In this document: in pieces, positions 33,828-42,832 of the stretch | Layout of the letters: each line of letters starts with the position of its first letter | Position numbering within the stretch: the first letter of the stretch is position 1 | Translations under genes and position numbers: made by a program | Assembly: GCA_016932435.1 (NCBI GenBank) | Contig: JAFGCW010000003.1 | Coordinates: forward strand, 1 to 43,867 | Reading direction: 5' to 3' | DNA: 43,867 nt | DNA from: Dehalococcoidales bacterium | GTDB taxonomy: Bacteria > Chloroflexota > Dehalococcoidia > Dehalococcoidales > UBA2162 | The notes under the pieces: model-generated | What the model was told of the DNA's origin: nothing | Databases searched by the model: none | What the model saw: only the letters and a program-made list of their open reading frames with translations

Positions 33828-35564
33828 CTACGTCCGCCTGAATTCCCTTTCAAGCTGGGCGTTTGTCAGGCGGATAATGGTCGGCCTGCCGTGAGGACAG
33901 GTGTTCGGAGCGGAGGTCTGTTCGAGTTGACGCAGCAGCTCCCGCATTTCTTCGTCGGTGAGAACCTGTCCGGCCTTGATCGCTCCGTGACAGGCAAAAG
34001 AAATACCAAGTTGCTCCCGCCAGTCGCTGCCTTTCCCGGCACCGACCGTATCCAACAGCTCCCGAAGGGTCGCCGACCAGTCTTTACCGTTCAGCATCGC
34101 CGGTACCGACCTGACAAGGTATGAACGGTCGCCGAACGGTTCGATGGAAAAACCGAATTCGGAAAGGTCAGCATAGCAGGTTTTCAATACTTCGTCCTGT
34201 CCGGGGGAAACTTCGAAGGTTACCGGTTCCAGCAGACCCTGCACTTCAACATTCCTGAGGATACTCTGCTCGCTAATCTTCTCGAAAAGGATCCTTTCGT
34301 GAGCGGCATGCTGGTCGATTATGTAAAGTCCGTCCGGTCCCTCGGCAATAATATACGTTCCGGAGACCTGCCCGACCGGTCGGAGAGCCGGAAGCAACTT
34401 TGAAGGAGTGAACTGCTCATCGGACAGAGGAGCCGGAGTAGTTTGGCTACGCGTGTGATGAACCGATGACGAAAGAGAGGTAAACAGGGATGGTTTCTGC
34501 CGCGAAGACCGTTTGTATTCCGGGGATACTTCCTCGATCACAGGCACCGGCGACTGCTGGAGTATCGCCTGCCGCACCGCTTTCTGAACAGCGCTGAAGA
34601 CAGGACGGTCGTCCTTGAACTTGACTTCTGTCTTGGTCGGATGGATATTCACGTCCACGTCGCCCGGGGAAACGGTGATAGTAATGACCGATACCGGGTG
34701 CCTGCCCTGCATCAGCATTCCGTGGTAGGCTTCCTCGACCGCGTAGGAAAGAGTCCGACTGTTAATCCAGCGCCGGTTCACGAAAAAACTCATATAGTTA
34801 CGGTTCGCCCGGTTGATATTCGGCGAACCGACCATCCCATCAACCCTTACCTGAGACTGCGTAGAATCGGTTTTCCACGTTTCTCCGGCTCCTTCCACTG
34901 GTATCATGCCACGGGCTGTTTCAGCCCCGTAGATTTCAAGTATAGCTTCGGAGAGGTTGCCCGTACCGGGTGTTCGCACATTTGTACGCCCGTCTACCGT
35001 CAGGGAAAATTTCACCCCGGGATAGGCCAGGGCGTACTGGCTGACCACGTTAGCGATATGACTGTTTTCGGTAGAAGTAGATTTCAGGAATTTCAGTCGC
35101 GCCGGCACGTTTCTTAACAGGTCGCGAATCGTGATAGTGGTCCCCTGCGAGCGACCCCGGCTGCCGGATTCTTCGGTAATTCCTTCTTTCATCGTCAGGT
35201 AACTGCCGGCCGTTTCACCTTCGGCACAGGTCACTACTTCTATCCTCGATACCGCCGCAATACTCGGAAGAGCTTCACCCCTGAATCCAAGGCTACCTAT
35301 CGATTCAAGATCGGACGGATTAGTTACCTTGCTGGTGGCATGCCGCTGAAAGGCCAGTTCCAGTTCACCGGAGGGAATACCGATACCGTTATCGGTGACG
35401 CGTATCATCCCGATTCCTCCTCCGGAAGACTCTACTGAAATCTGGGTAGAACCGGCATCAAGTGAATTCTCCACAAGTTCCTTTACCACCGAAGCCGGTC
35501 TTTCGATTACTTCTCCGGCGGCAATCCGCGATATCATTTCATGGTCGAGAATCCTGATAGGCAT
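33828..35564 (-). CDS. mutL: DNA mismatch repair protein MutL (endonuclease type)
   Basis: 578 aa from ATG 35564 (AAAGGA upstream). The GHKL ATPase is intact: ENSLDAG (32-38), DNGIGI, GFRGEALPSIAAVS. The C-terminal dimer domain has DQHAAHERILFE, exactly the DQHA-x2-E-x4-E nicking motif, plus ACHGAIKAGQ and CPHGRP, so the protein should nick DNA itself, as in species without MutH. MutS is not in the window. The linker of about 60 residues is Ser/Pro rich. Confidence 0.97.
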   Translation of the reverse strand: MPIRILDHEMISRIAAGEVIERPASVVKELVENSLDAGSTQISVESSGGGIGMIRVTDNGIGIPSGELELAFQRHATSKVTNPSDLESIGSLGFRGEALPSIAAVSRIEVVTCAEGETAGSYLTMKEGITEESGSRGRSQGTTITIRDLLRNVPARLKFLKSTSTENSHIANVVSQYALAYPGVKFSLTVDGRTNVRTPGTGNLSEAILEIYGAETARGMIPVEGAGETWKTDSTQSQVRVDGMVGSPNINRANRNYMSFFVNRRWINSRTLSYAVEEAYHGMLMQGRHPVSVITITVSPGDVDVNIHPTKTEVKFKDDRPVFSAVQKAVRQAILQQSPVPVIEEVSPEYKRSSRQKPSLFTSLSSSVHHTRSQTTPAPLSDEQFTPSKLLPALRPVGQVSGTYIIAEGPDGLYIIDQHAAHERILFEKISEQSILRNVEVQGLLEPVTFEVSPGQDEVLKTCYADLSEFGFSIEPFGDRSYLVRSVPAMLNGKDWSATLRELLDTVGAGKGSDWREQLGISFACHGAIKAGQVLTDEEMRELLRQLEQTSAPNTCPHGRPTIIRLTNAQLEREFRRT

Positions 35565-35582
35565 AATCAATCCTTTTCCGAA

Positions 35583-35611
35583 AGCATACACGTTTCCGTG
35601 TAAGATGTCAA
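35583..35611 (-). promoter_or_regulatory. Sigma-70 promoter of mutL
   Basis: Minus strand TTGACA (35611-35606), 17 bases, TATGCT (35588-35583). The start would be near 35576, 12 bases before the ATG. Confidence 0.65.
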
Positions 35612-35629
35612 GGGGTATAATTATCTGTC

Positions 35630-35650
35630 ATTCCGTACTTGATACGGAAT
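35630..35650. repeat. Dispersed hairpin repeat, copy B (inverted)
   Basis: ATTCCGTA, loop CTTGA, TACGGAAT. On the minus strand it reads GGATTCCGTATCAAGTACGG, parallel to copy A at 28872-28892. The compensating change (G-C to T-A in the stem) keeps the hairpin. Confidence 0.65.
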
Positions 35651-35821
35651 CCAGGAAATGATTGCAATACTATATACCATGATTATACGAACCTTATCAT
35701 CATCAAAAAATACTGGATTCCAGCTGGAGTTACCTCCGTACCAAAGTTGAGGATGGAATAAAAACTGGAACCAGGATGCCCTCCGGAATATTTACCTGCG
35801 GCAAAGAGGTAGCATCGGCTG

Positions 35822-36928
35822 TCATCCTTTCTCAGGAAAAGCCGTCTTCAATACCCGCAAAGCTCTCAAGGTGACCCACTTGCTCGGTTGCCCTTTCTTT
35901 TCTGGTTGTATGTCCACGTATTCCTTGTAGGTGATATAAAGTCTCAGGGAGTTCTGGTACCAATAGAAGACTTTCTTTTCTTGTGTGTCCGCTAACTCCT
36001 TGTAGGTATGTCCCAGCAGCCAGCGTCCTTGTTGGTTTTGCTTACTGATGACCAGATCTAACGCGTTGGCTAACTTAGGATTCTCGGCTTGCCCCAGTGC
36101 TGCCAGGATCTCCAGGTTCTGAAGCATATCGGCGGTGGTGCCGAGGGGATATCGGAACTTGAACCAATTCGTGCTGGGCCTGTTACCCCTGCCAAAGGGG
36201 TAGTCGGCGACCGCCGGGTCGTGACTCAGGAGAAAATCCACACCCAGTTTGATAGCCTTATTCATATTCGTGGTCCGCTTCGCCGGTGGCACTTTGTTCA
36301 GGGCGATCATCGCCTTGATTGCTCCCCAGGCACATGGCAGATTACCATTGGCAGAACAGGTGAATGGAGGAGGTGAATTCCCGGACTTATCGTGACCTTT
36401 ACTCATGTCACGTTCCGAAACATCGGTTACTCCTTCTCCGGTAATTGTCTGCGCCAGCAATTCCATTGCCCTCTGCAAACGCCGGTCGTTAAGCCAGCCG
36501 AAGTCTATCAAAGCCGCCCCTATATTACCCGTGTTGCAATAGTTGAAAGAAGGCGCGTCTTTCAATGACAGACCACCCATGAGACAACCGTTGCTGTCGA
36601 TGTATCGGGAGAGAAGGAACTCGCAGCTGGTACGAATGCGTGGATCAGCTCCGTCCGCACCCAGTTGTGCCATGAAAACGATAGCCGGCAAGGTCCCGGA
36701 GTACTTGGGTCGCTTTCCCCAATATCCTTCCGGCTGCTGGGCTGCCAGGATTACCGGAACCGGACCGCTTGTCATGACAGCCGATTTAGCGGCTTTTACT
36801 TCATTATCGTTCTCGTCCCGGCCAAGGATATCACGCAAGGCATAATATCGAACAGCCGGTCGACTCCTGTCATTCTCCAGCAGCCATGGGATCGGGTCTC
36901 CATTCAGTTTATCTTTCCAGTTTGCCAT
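35822..36928 (-). CDS. Alpha/alpha-toroid-like (prenyltransferase/squalene-cyclase repeat) protein
   Basis: 368 aa from ATG 36928; an in-frame upstream ATG at 36955 is less likely. The opening (PIPWLLENDRSRPAVRYYAL, then EVKAAKSAVM) parallels the tandem pair at 29632-31584. Repeated helical hairpins follow: GYWGKRPKYSGTLPAIVFMAQLG, NGCLMGGLS, NYCNTGNIGAALIDFGW, GNLPCAWGAIKAM, QQGRWLLGHTY. This is the (alpha/alpha)6 barrel seen in terpene cyclases and protein prenyltransferases, but no DxDD or QW cyclase motif is evident. Function unknown. Confidence 0.7.
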   Translation of the reverse strand: MANWKDKLNGDPIPWLLENDRSRPAVRYYALRDILGRDENDNEVKAAKSAVMTSGPVPVILAAQQPEGYWGKRPKYSGTLPAIVFMAQLGADGADPRIRTSCEFLLSRYIDSNGCLMGGLSLKDAPSFNYCNTGNIGAALIDFGWLNDRRLQRAMELLAQTITGEGVTDVSERDMSKGHDKSGNSPPPFTCSANGNLPCAWGAIKAMIALNKVPPAKRTTNMNKAIKLGVDFLLSHDPAVADYPFGRGNRPSTNWFKFRYPLGTTADMLQNLEILAALGQAENPKLANALDLVISKQNQQGRWLLGHTYKELADTQEKKVFYWYQNSLRLYITYKEYVDIQPEKKGQPSKWVTLRALRVLKTAFPEKG

Positions 36929-37249
36929 AGTGAAACAATCCCTTATCGAACTCAAACAACCTCAGTATATATAAGGGCTATAAATTGTCAACCCGTAATG
37001 AATATATCTACCTTATTGGCAGGCATATTCTTGATATAGAAATACAATGTAACATAATTTCTGCACTTCCCTTACCAAGGGAAAGGGCTGAAAGTCCGCC
37101 GCAGTTCGTTCGAGCCAAGCGCAGGCAGACTTGTCCGCTAGAGCTTTAGCGCAGGCGGATAACGGAAGAGAGATGGATTTATAATACTTTTGAGAGTAAG
37201 AAGGATCAATTAAATAAAACAGAAATGAAAAAAGCGAACAGAATATAGA
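36929..37249. other. 321-base intergenic region with hairpin repeat
   Basis: Contains TCCGC (37134-37138) and GCGGA (37155-37159) enclosing CGCTA/TAGCG (37136-37140 and 37147-37151), a composite palindromic repeat of the intergenic type. No gene is supported. Confidence 0.5.
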
Positions 37250-39442
37250 TTAATCCGTCTTTTCGAGGTTGGCAAAACTGAGAAGCAGCTTCTTGACAGC
37301 ACCATTGAAAGCAATGATTATTTCGGCGTCGTTTTTTACCGGCTGGCAACTCACCACCACTCCCTTGCCGAACTGGGCATGATAGACATGATCACCTGCC
37401 TGGTATTCACTCGCGACAGCTGTCGGTGTCGACATCGTCGTCGGTCTATTCCAGTCCTGAATCGACGGGAATATGTCATTCTCACTCCCGTCTTTCCAGT
37501 CGCCGGTCGATATCAGGTGTTTGGGAATATCGTTGAGAAAGCGTGACGGCTCGCTGACCTGACTCCTGCCCATAAGGCTGCGACGGAACGCTCTTACCAG
37601 ATAGACAAGCTGCTTTGCCCGGGTCACACCCACGTAGCACAACCTGCGTTCTTCCTCCATCTGTACCGGATCATCAAATGTCCTGAAATGCGGAAGCAGT
37701 CCATCTTCCATTCCTGCGATAAACACCACCGGAAATTCCAGGCCTTTGGCCTGGTGTAACGTTATTAAAGTAACCGCCGAAATCCCCTCGTCGAGTCCGT
37801 CGACATCCGAAACCAGCGTCACTTCTTCGAGGAAAGCCGCCAGAGACTCCTGGGGTGAGAGATCACCATGATCCTTCTGAGCTACCGAACGAAGTTCAAG
37901 GATGTTCTCCCATCGTTCCTGACCGTCGCCGTTAGCCTCGTTCAGTATATATCCCTTGTATCCGGAACGTTCGACGACAAGGTCGAATAACTCGGCCAGC
38001 TTCAACTCTTTACTCTGGGATATCAACTCCTCCATCAACTCCGAAAACGTCTTGAGTACCCGGCTGATATGAGAATTAAATGGCGACTTCAAATCATCGG
38101 TTGATTCACCGTTCATAAGTTTCAATGCCTGGAACTGTGACACCCCCATCGATTTAGCCCAGGCTGCCAGTTTCAACTGGGTCTGCTGGCCGATGCCCCT
38201 CTGGGGAATGTTGATAACTCTCATAAGGCTGACACTGTCATGAGGATTTTGTATCAGTCTCAGGTAAGCAATAATATCCTTGACTTCCCGCCTTTCGTAA
38301 AATCGGGTTCCTGCCACCAGCTTGTAGGGCATGCCGTAACGGACAAAGGCTTCTTCGAGAACACGCGACTGGGCGTTGGTTCGATACATTACGGCGCAGT
38401 TACCGAGGCTGTGTTCACCCTGCTCCACCAGTCGTTCTATCTCGCTGACAACGAACTGGGCTTCTTCCTGTTCGGTGTAGGTTTCCACCACTACCGCAGA
38501 GGTACCCTCATCGTTCTGCGTCCAGAGATTGACCGGCTTTCGCTGCTGATTTGCTGAAATGATACAAGACGCCGTTTCGAGGATCGTCTTGGTTGATCGG
38601 TAATTTTCTTCCAGCATTACCAGCTTGGCATCAGGGTAATCTTTTTCGAAATTAAGTATGTTACGGACGTCGGCGAATCGCCACGAGTATATAGACTGAT
38701 CGGGATCACCGACCACGCAGATATTCCGGTACTTGCCGCCGATCTGCTTGATAAGTTCATACTGGACAATGTTAGTATCCTGGAATTCGTCCACCATCAG
38801 GTGAATGTATCTCGACTGGTAACGCGCCAGGATATCGGGATGATCGCGGAAAAGCAGTACTGTCTTCATCAGCAGGTCGTCGAAGTCAAGAGCATTACTC
38901 TCTTCGAGCATACGCTGGTAGTTCTCGTAAACACGGCTGACCACCTCGTCGAAATAATTCCGTTCGGTTTTGACAAACTCCGCGGGAGAAAGCATCCGGC
39001 TTTTTGCTGAAGATATTGCTGATAGTATCGCTCCGGGCGCGTACTGTTTTGGATCGAAATCGGCTTCCTGGATACTGCGTTTGACCACCGAAATCTGGTC
39101 TTCACGATCGTATATAACAAACTGGGGATTTATATTCGCAACGCTTCCACTGCTGCGAAGGATACGAACACATATAGCATGAAACGTACCGAGAGTAAGA
39201 TCCTGCACCGAACCGCTTATCAGATTGGTAAGTCGCTCTACCATCTCCCTGGCGGCCTTGTTTGTGAACGTAACCGCCATGATACTGCGGGGACTTACTC
39301 CGCACGTTTTTATCAGATAAGCTATACGGTGAGTAATTACTCTGGTCTTGCCGCTGCCGGGACCGGCTAATATGAGTACCGGTCCACTGATTGCCTCTGC
39401 GGCTTCTCTCTGAGCCGGGTTAAGGTTCGCAAGAATATCCAT
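37250..39442 (-). CDS. pcrA: UvrD/PcrA-type 3'-5' DNA helicase
   Basis: 730 aa superfamily 1A helicase. Motif I GPGSGKT (27-33), motif II VDEFQDTN, motif III GDPDQSIYSWR, motif V LHQAKGLEFPVVFIAG, motif VI VGVTRAK. The C-terminal Tudor-like tail, AGDHVYHAQFGKGVV, is typical of PcrA, where it binds RNA polymerase. It acts in excision and mismatch repair, so its closeness to mutL fits. The start has no separate ribosome site, and the -10 lies only eight bases before ATG 39442. Confidence 0.96.
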   Translation of the reverse strand: MDILANLNPAQREAAEAISGPVLILAGPGSGKTRVITHRIAYLIKTCGVSPRSIMAVTFTNKAAREMVERLTNLISGSVQDLTLGTFHAICVRILRSSGSVANINPQFVIYDREDQISVVKRSIQEADFDPKQYAPGAILSAISSAKSRMLSPAEFVKTERNYFDEVVSRVYENYQRMLEESNALDFDDLLMKTVLLFRDHPDILARYQSRYIHLMVDEFQDTNIVQYELIKQIGGKYRNICVVGDPDQSIYSWRFADVRNILNFEKDYPDAKLVMLEENYRSTKTILETASCIISANQQRKPVNLWTQNDEGTSAVVVETYTEQEEAQFVVSEIERLVEQGEHSLGNCAVMYRTNAQSRVLEEAFVRYGMPYKLVAGTRFYERREVKDIIAYLRLIQNPHDSVSLMRVINIPQRGIGQQTQLKLAAWAKSMGVSQFQALKLMNGESTDDLKSPFNSHISRVLKTFSELMEELISQSKELKLAELFDLVVERSGYKGYILNEANGDGQERWENILELRSVAQKDHGDLSPQESLAAFLEEVTLVSDVDGLDEGISAVTLITLHQAKGLEFPVVFIAGMEDGLLPHFRTFDDPVQMEEERRLCYVGVTRAKQLVYLVRAFRRSLMGRSQVSEPSRFLNDIPKHLISTGDWKDGSENDIFPSIQDWNRPTTMSTPTAVASEYQAGDHVYHAQFGKGVVVSCQPVKNDAEIIIAFNGAVKKLLLSFANLEKTD

Positions 39443-39450
39443 TCCTATCT

Positions 39451-39480
39451 ATTATAGCACCCTACCAAGACCGGGTTAAA
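39451..39480 (-). promoter_or_regulatory. Candidate promoter of the helicase gene
   Basis: Minus strand TTTAAC (39480-39475), 18 bases, TATAAT (39456-39451), eight bases from the ATG. This would give an mRNA with almost no leader. Confidence 0.5.
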
Positions 39481-39525
39481 GTTTTTACCTTATGTAATCA
39501 ATACCGATTTCGGCGATGCTTCCTA

Positions 39526-39554
39526 TTGACAAAAAAACAGGAAAGTATTATATA
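39526..39554 (+). promoter_or_regulatory. Sigma-70 promoter of plsY
   Basis: TTGACA (39526-39531), 17 bases, TATATA (39549-39554). The -35 is perfect. The start would be near 39561, about 60 bases before the plsY ATG. Confidence 0.65.
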
Positions 39555-39623
39555 TAGGTTCTCTAGGTATAATAAATCACTCATATCCTGTCACTTTATA
39601 GAATATACGAGGAACTCGTATTT

Positions 39624-40256
39624 ATGGACATGATTATTGCGGTTATTACGGGATATTTATTAGGTTCCATTCCGTCCGCATATATTGCCAGCCGGCTGAA
39701 GAAAGGTGTGGATATCCGGAAAGTTGGCGGCGGTAATATGGGTGCTCTCAATGTCATAAGGGAGACAGGATGGTCAGTCGGCTATATTGTCTTGTTTGCC
39801 GATATGGGTAAAGGTATGCTGGCTGTATTGATAGCCAGGTGGATGGATCTTCCTCTCCCATGGATACTGACCGCTGGTTTCGCCGCAGTTGCAGGTCACA
39901 ACTGGCCTGTTTTTCTGAAATTCAAGGGAGGTAAAGGCGGGGCTACTGTCATGGGAGTACTGCTGGCACTTGTACCGCTGGAATTCCTGTCCGGGTTCGT
40001 CATCACAGCTATAGTCGTGATTATTACCAGTAACCCGGCGTTAGGCATGGGAATCGGTGTTGCATTCGTACCGTTGTTTATCTGGTGGTACAACGGCTCA
40101 GGCCTGCTTATCGGTTATTCATTATTACTGGCGCTTTTCGTGGCTGCCAGATTCATCATCTCAGGATTAAGGAAAGTTCCCGAAGGTACCGATATTAAGA
40201 AAGGCCTTATTTTCAGCAGGGACTATCACTTCTGGCAGGTGAAAAAGGACCGGTAG
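39624..40256 (+). CDS. plsY: Glycerol-3-phosphate acyltransferase PlsY
   Basis: 210 aa integral membrane protein. It moves an acyl group from acyl-phosphate to glycerol-3-phosphate, the first step of phospholipid synthesis. The three cytoplasmic motifs are clear: GSIPSAYIASRL, GGGNMGALNVIRETG and GHNWPVFLKFKGGKGGAT. About five to six hydrophobic spans. The C-terminal tail EGTDIKKGLIFSRDYHFWQ is longer than in many PlsY. GAGGAA precedes the ATG. Convergent with nadE. Confidence 0.95.
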   Translation: MDMIIAVITGYLLGSIPSAYIASRLKKGVDIRKVGGGNMGALNVIRETGWSVGYIVLFADMGKGMLAVLIARWMDLPLPWILTAGFAAVAGHNWPVFLKFKGGKGGATVMGVLLALVPLEFLSGFVITAIVVIITSNPALGMGIGVAFVPLFIWWYNGSGLLIGYSLLLALFVAARFIISGLRKVPEGTDIKKGLIFSRDYHFWQVKKDR

Positions 40257-40286
40257 TAATCTTTATTATCAATATGCGACAGACCC

Positions 40287-41015
40287 TTAAAACGGCGGCA
40301 GCGGTGCCGTCTGTGTCTTGTGACCGCTTTTCGTAATCATCGACTCTATTCTCTGCCTGACATCAGCATCGGTTTCACCGGTAAGCAGGAAGGAATCGAG
40401 CTGGTCGTACGTAAACCCAAGATCACCCTCGTCGGTCTGCCCTTCCCATAATCCGGCCGACGGTGGTTTTTCGATAATTTCCCGCGGCACTCCCAGGTAT
40501 TCGGCCAGGTCCCTGACCTGTGCTTTGACTAGGTTACCCAGTGGAAGAATATCAACTCCGCCGTCGCCGTACTTGGTAAAGTAACCGATTGCCAGTTCAC
40601 TTCGGTTGCTGGAACCGATCACCATGTATCTGAGCTGATTGGCAAAATGATACCAGGTCACCATCCTTAACCTGGCCTTCAGGTTAGCCCTGGCAAGTCG
40701 AGCGGCAACTTCATCAACGGGATTATCAGGTAATAAGCCCGACAATGTATCGAAGGCAGTATCAAGAACTACTTTCTGTGTAACTATACCAAACTTTTCG
40801 GCGACCGCTCGTGCATGCTCCTCGTCTTGCGGAATGCTATAACAGGGGTTGAGAATTCCTAGTACGTTATCCCCTACAGCATGTTTCGAGAGCACCGCCA
40901 CCACCGAAGAATCGATACCACCACTCATGCCGAACACGGTACCGCGACATCCGGCTTCCTTCACTTTGGTCGCGATCCACGAACTCAGTTTTTCAGCGAG
41001 TGTTTCAATCTCCAT
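40287..41015 (-). CDS. nadE: NH3-dependent NAD+ synthetase
   Basis: 242 aa, the length of the ammonia-using form (no glutaminase domain). P-loop FGMSGGIDSSVVA (SGGIDSS at 31-37), ANLKARLRMVTWYHFAN, GSSNRSELAIGYFTKYGD, and LWEGQTDEGDLGFTYDQLD. It makes NAD+ from deamido-NAD+, ATP and ammonia. GGAG lies about eight bases before ATG 41015. Confidence 0.96.
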   Translation of the reverse strand: MEIETLAEKLSSWIATKVKEAGCRGTVFGMSGGIDSSVVAVLSKHAVGDNVLGILNPCYSIPQDEEHARAVAEKFGIVTQKVVLDTAFDTLSGLLPDNPVDEVAARLARANLKARLRMVTWYHFANQLRYMVIGSSNRSELAIGYFTKYGDGGVDILPLGNLVKAQVRDLAEYLGVPREIIEKPPSAGLWEGQTDEGDLGFTYDQLDSFLLTGETDADVRQRIESMITKSGHKTQTAPLPPF

Positions 41016-41029
41016 CTCATGTTCTCCAT

Positions 41030-41081
41030 TTGTCCGACGGGATTTTTCAGTAGTATACTACCCTACAGTCAGCACGGTCAA
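41030..41081. promoter_or_regulatory. Overlapping divergent promoters sharing one palindromic -10
   Basis: TAGTATACTA (41051-41060) is its own complement. Leftward, TTGACC (41081-41076), 18 bases, TATACT (41057-41052) drives nadE. Rightward, TTGTCC (41030-41035), 18 bases, TATACT (41054-41059) can drive the amidohydrolase. Both cannot be occupied at once. Confidence 0.5.
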
Positions 41082-41091
41082 AGGTAAAAGA

Positions 41092-42642
41092 GTGACGAAA
41101 GCCGATCTTGTACTGAAAAACGGAAATATAATCACCCTTGATCCTGATAATCCTGAAGCCGACATTATCGGAATAAAGGATGACAGGATACTATTCGCAG
41201 GTAGTGCCGAAGACCTGGGTTCGATCACCGGTCCGGATACGAAAGTGATCGACTGTGAAGGCAAAACGGTTATCCCCGGCTTCAACGACGCCCATTGCCA
41301 TATATTCTCCTTTCTTCGCAAGTTGATAAGTGTCGACCTTTCGGAAAGGTCGGTACGGTCGATAGACGACATCAAGGCCGCGATAAAACATAAAGCGGAT
41401 GACACACCCGAGGGAGAATGGATATCAGGTACCGACTATAACGATTTCTACCTCACTGAAAAACGGCATCCGAATCGTAGAGAACTCGATGAAGTCGCCC
41501 CGAACCATCCGGTAGTCCTGTCTCATCGTTCTCTCCACGCCTGTGTTCTTAACAGCAAAGCGCTCTCACTTGCCGGTATCACCCGTGAAACCGAGGAACC
41601 GCAGGGAGGATACATCGAACGAGAACTCGATACCGGAGAACCAAGCGGTCTCCTGATCGATATGCTTGGCTATATCAGGGAAGAGGTGATGCCGTCGATC
41701 TCGGAAACAGAATTGGAAAAGGCGATAAGTCTTGCCAGTGATCATTATCTGTCGAACGGGATCACCTCGCTTCAGGACGCCACCGTGGTCAATGACTACG
41801 CCCGGTGGCAGAGATTTCACCGGTTCAAGGAAAAACAAGTACTGAAATCACGACTTTACTACATGCCGGGAGTGGATCACCTTGATGAATTTACAGAAGC
41901 CGGTATATCCTTCGGTTCCGGTGATAATCACCTGAAAATCGGCCACGTGAAGATTACGCCCTCTGAAACAAGGGAAAATGGAATCCATCCTGTCCAGCCC
42001 GAACTGAATCAAATGGTACTTGATATCCATAAATCAGGATTCCGGGCAGCCGTTCACGCCATCCGGTATGAAACGGTGGAAGCAGCAGTAAATGCGATAG
42101 AGTTCGCACTCGGACAACTTCCACGGGATGATCACCGTCACCGGATAGAGCACTGTTCGGAGTGTCCGCCGCACCTGCTTGAACGCATTAAAAAATTCGG
42201 CATTATGGTAGTCACCCAGCCCCCATTTCTCTACTACAGCGGCGAACGGTACCTGGCTACCGTACCGTCCGACCGACAGCCCTGGCTTTACCGGATAAAG
42301 GCATTAATGGAAGCGGGCATACCGGTCGCCGGAAGTTCTGATTCACCGATAGTCGACGATAATCCCCTTGTCGGTATATACGCCGCGGTAAACCGGCTGG
42401 CACAGTCCGGGCAGGCAGTCCTTCCGGAAGAAAAGATCTCCGTTAAAAAAGCACTGGAAATGTATACCCGTAATGCAGCCTGTGCGTCCTTTGAAGAAAA
42501 AGAAAAAGGAACGATAAGCGAAGGCAAGCTGGCCGACCTGGTTCTTCTCAGTGACGACCCGACAGCCCTCCCTCCCGAACAACTAAAAGACATCACGGTT
42601 GATATGACGATAATAGGCGGTGAAGTGGTCTGGGAACGATAA
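41092..42642 (+). CDS. Amidohydrolase_3 family metal-dependent hydrolase
   Basis: 516 aa from GTG 41092, with AAAGG upstream. The open frame extends further back, but that part overlaps nadE and its promoter. The N-terminal beta-sandwich segment is ADLVLKNGNIITLD, and the metal site VIPGFNDAHCHIFSF has H-x-H. Later ligands are in GFRAAVHAIRYETVEAA (His), HRIEHCSE (His) and VAGSSDSPI (Asp). The C-terminus ends LADLVLLSDDP and VDMTIIGGEVVW. YtcJ-like; cytoplasmic; the substrate, an amide or a cyclic compound, is unknown. Confidence 0.9.
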   Translation: MTKADLVLKNGNIITLDPDNPEADIIGIKDDRILFAGSAEDLGSITGPDTKVIDCEGKTVIPGFNDAHCHIFSFLRKLISVDLSERSVRSIDDIKAAIKHKADDTPEGEWISGTDYNDFYLTEKRHPNRRELDEVAPNHPVVLSHRSLHACVLNSKALSLAGITRETEEPQGGYIERELDTGEPSGLLIDMLGYIREEVMPSISETELEKAISLASDHYLSNGITSLQDATVVNDYARWQRFHRFKEKQVLKSRLYYMPGVDHLDEFTEAGISFGSGDNHLKIGHVKITPSETRENGIHPVQPELNQMVLDIHKSGFRAAVHAIRYETVEAAVNAIEFALGQLPRDDHRHRIEHCSECPPHLLERIKKFGIMVVTQPPFLYYSGERYLATVPSDRQPWLYRIKALMEAGIPVAGSSDSPIVDDNPLVGIYAAVNRLAQSGQAVLPEEKISVKKALEMYTRNAACASFEEKEKGTISEGKLADLVLLSDDPTALPPEQLKDITVDMTIIGGEVVWER

Positions 42643-42712
42643 ATGCGTTCGCTTTTTTCAACATCTAGTGACTAACCGTGATTATATGTAGTGAAGAACG
42701 TATATATAACAA

Positions 42713-42747
42713 TGAGTGAAGAGGATGTAGGTTACCCTCTTCACTCA
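42713..42747. terminator. Strong hairpin between convergent genes
   Basis: TGAGTGAAGAGG, 11-base loop, CCTCTTCACTCA: a perfect 12-bp stem. On the minus strand it is followed by TTGTTATATAT, so it suits termination of the secreted-protein gene; in the other direction it lacks a T-run but may still stop the amidohydrolase transcript. Confidence 0.6.
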
Positions 42748-42832
42748 AATGGATGCTAGAGATGAAAGGATGGTATCATCGATTCTATTAGAACAAGATT
42801 TGTCACTCGAAGAGATATATTTCCTCTCGTAA

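Noticed and set aside
40849..41091. N-terminal extension of the amidohydrolase into nadE
   Set aside because: The extra 81 codons are antisense to nadE and cover its promoter; the family N-terminus begins just after GTG 41092.
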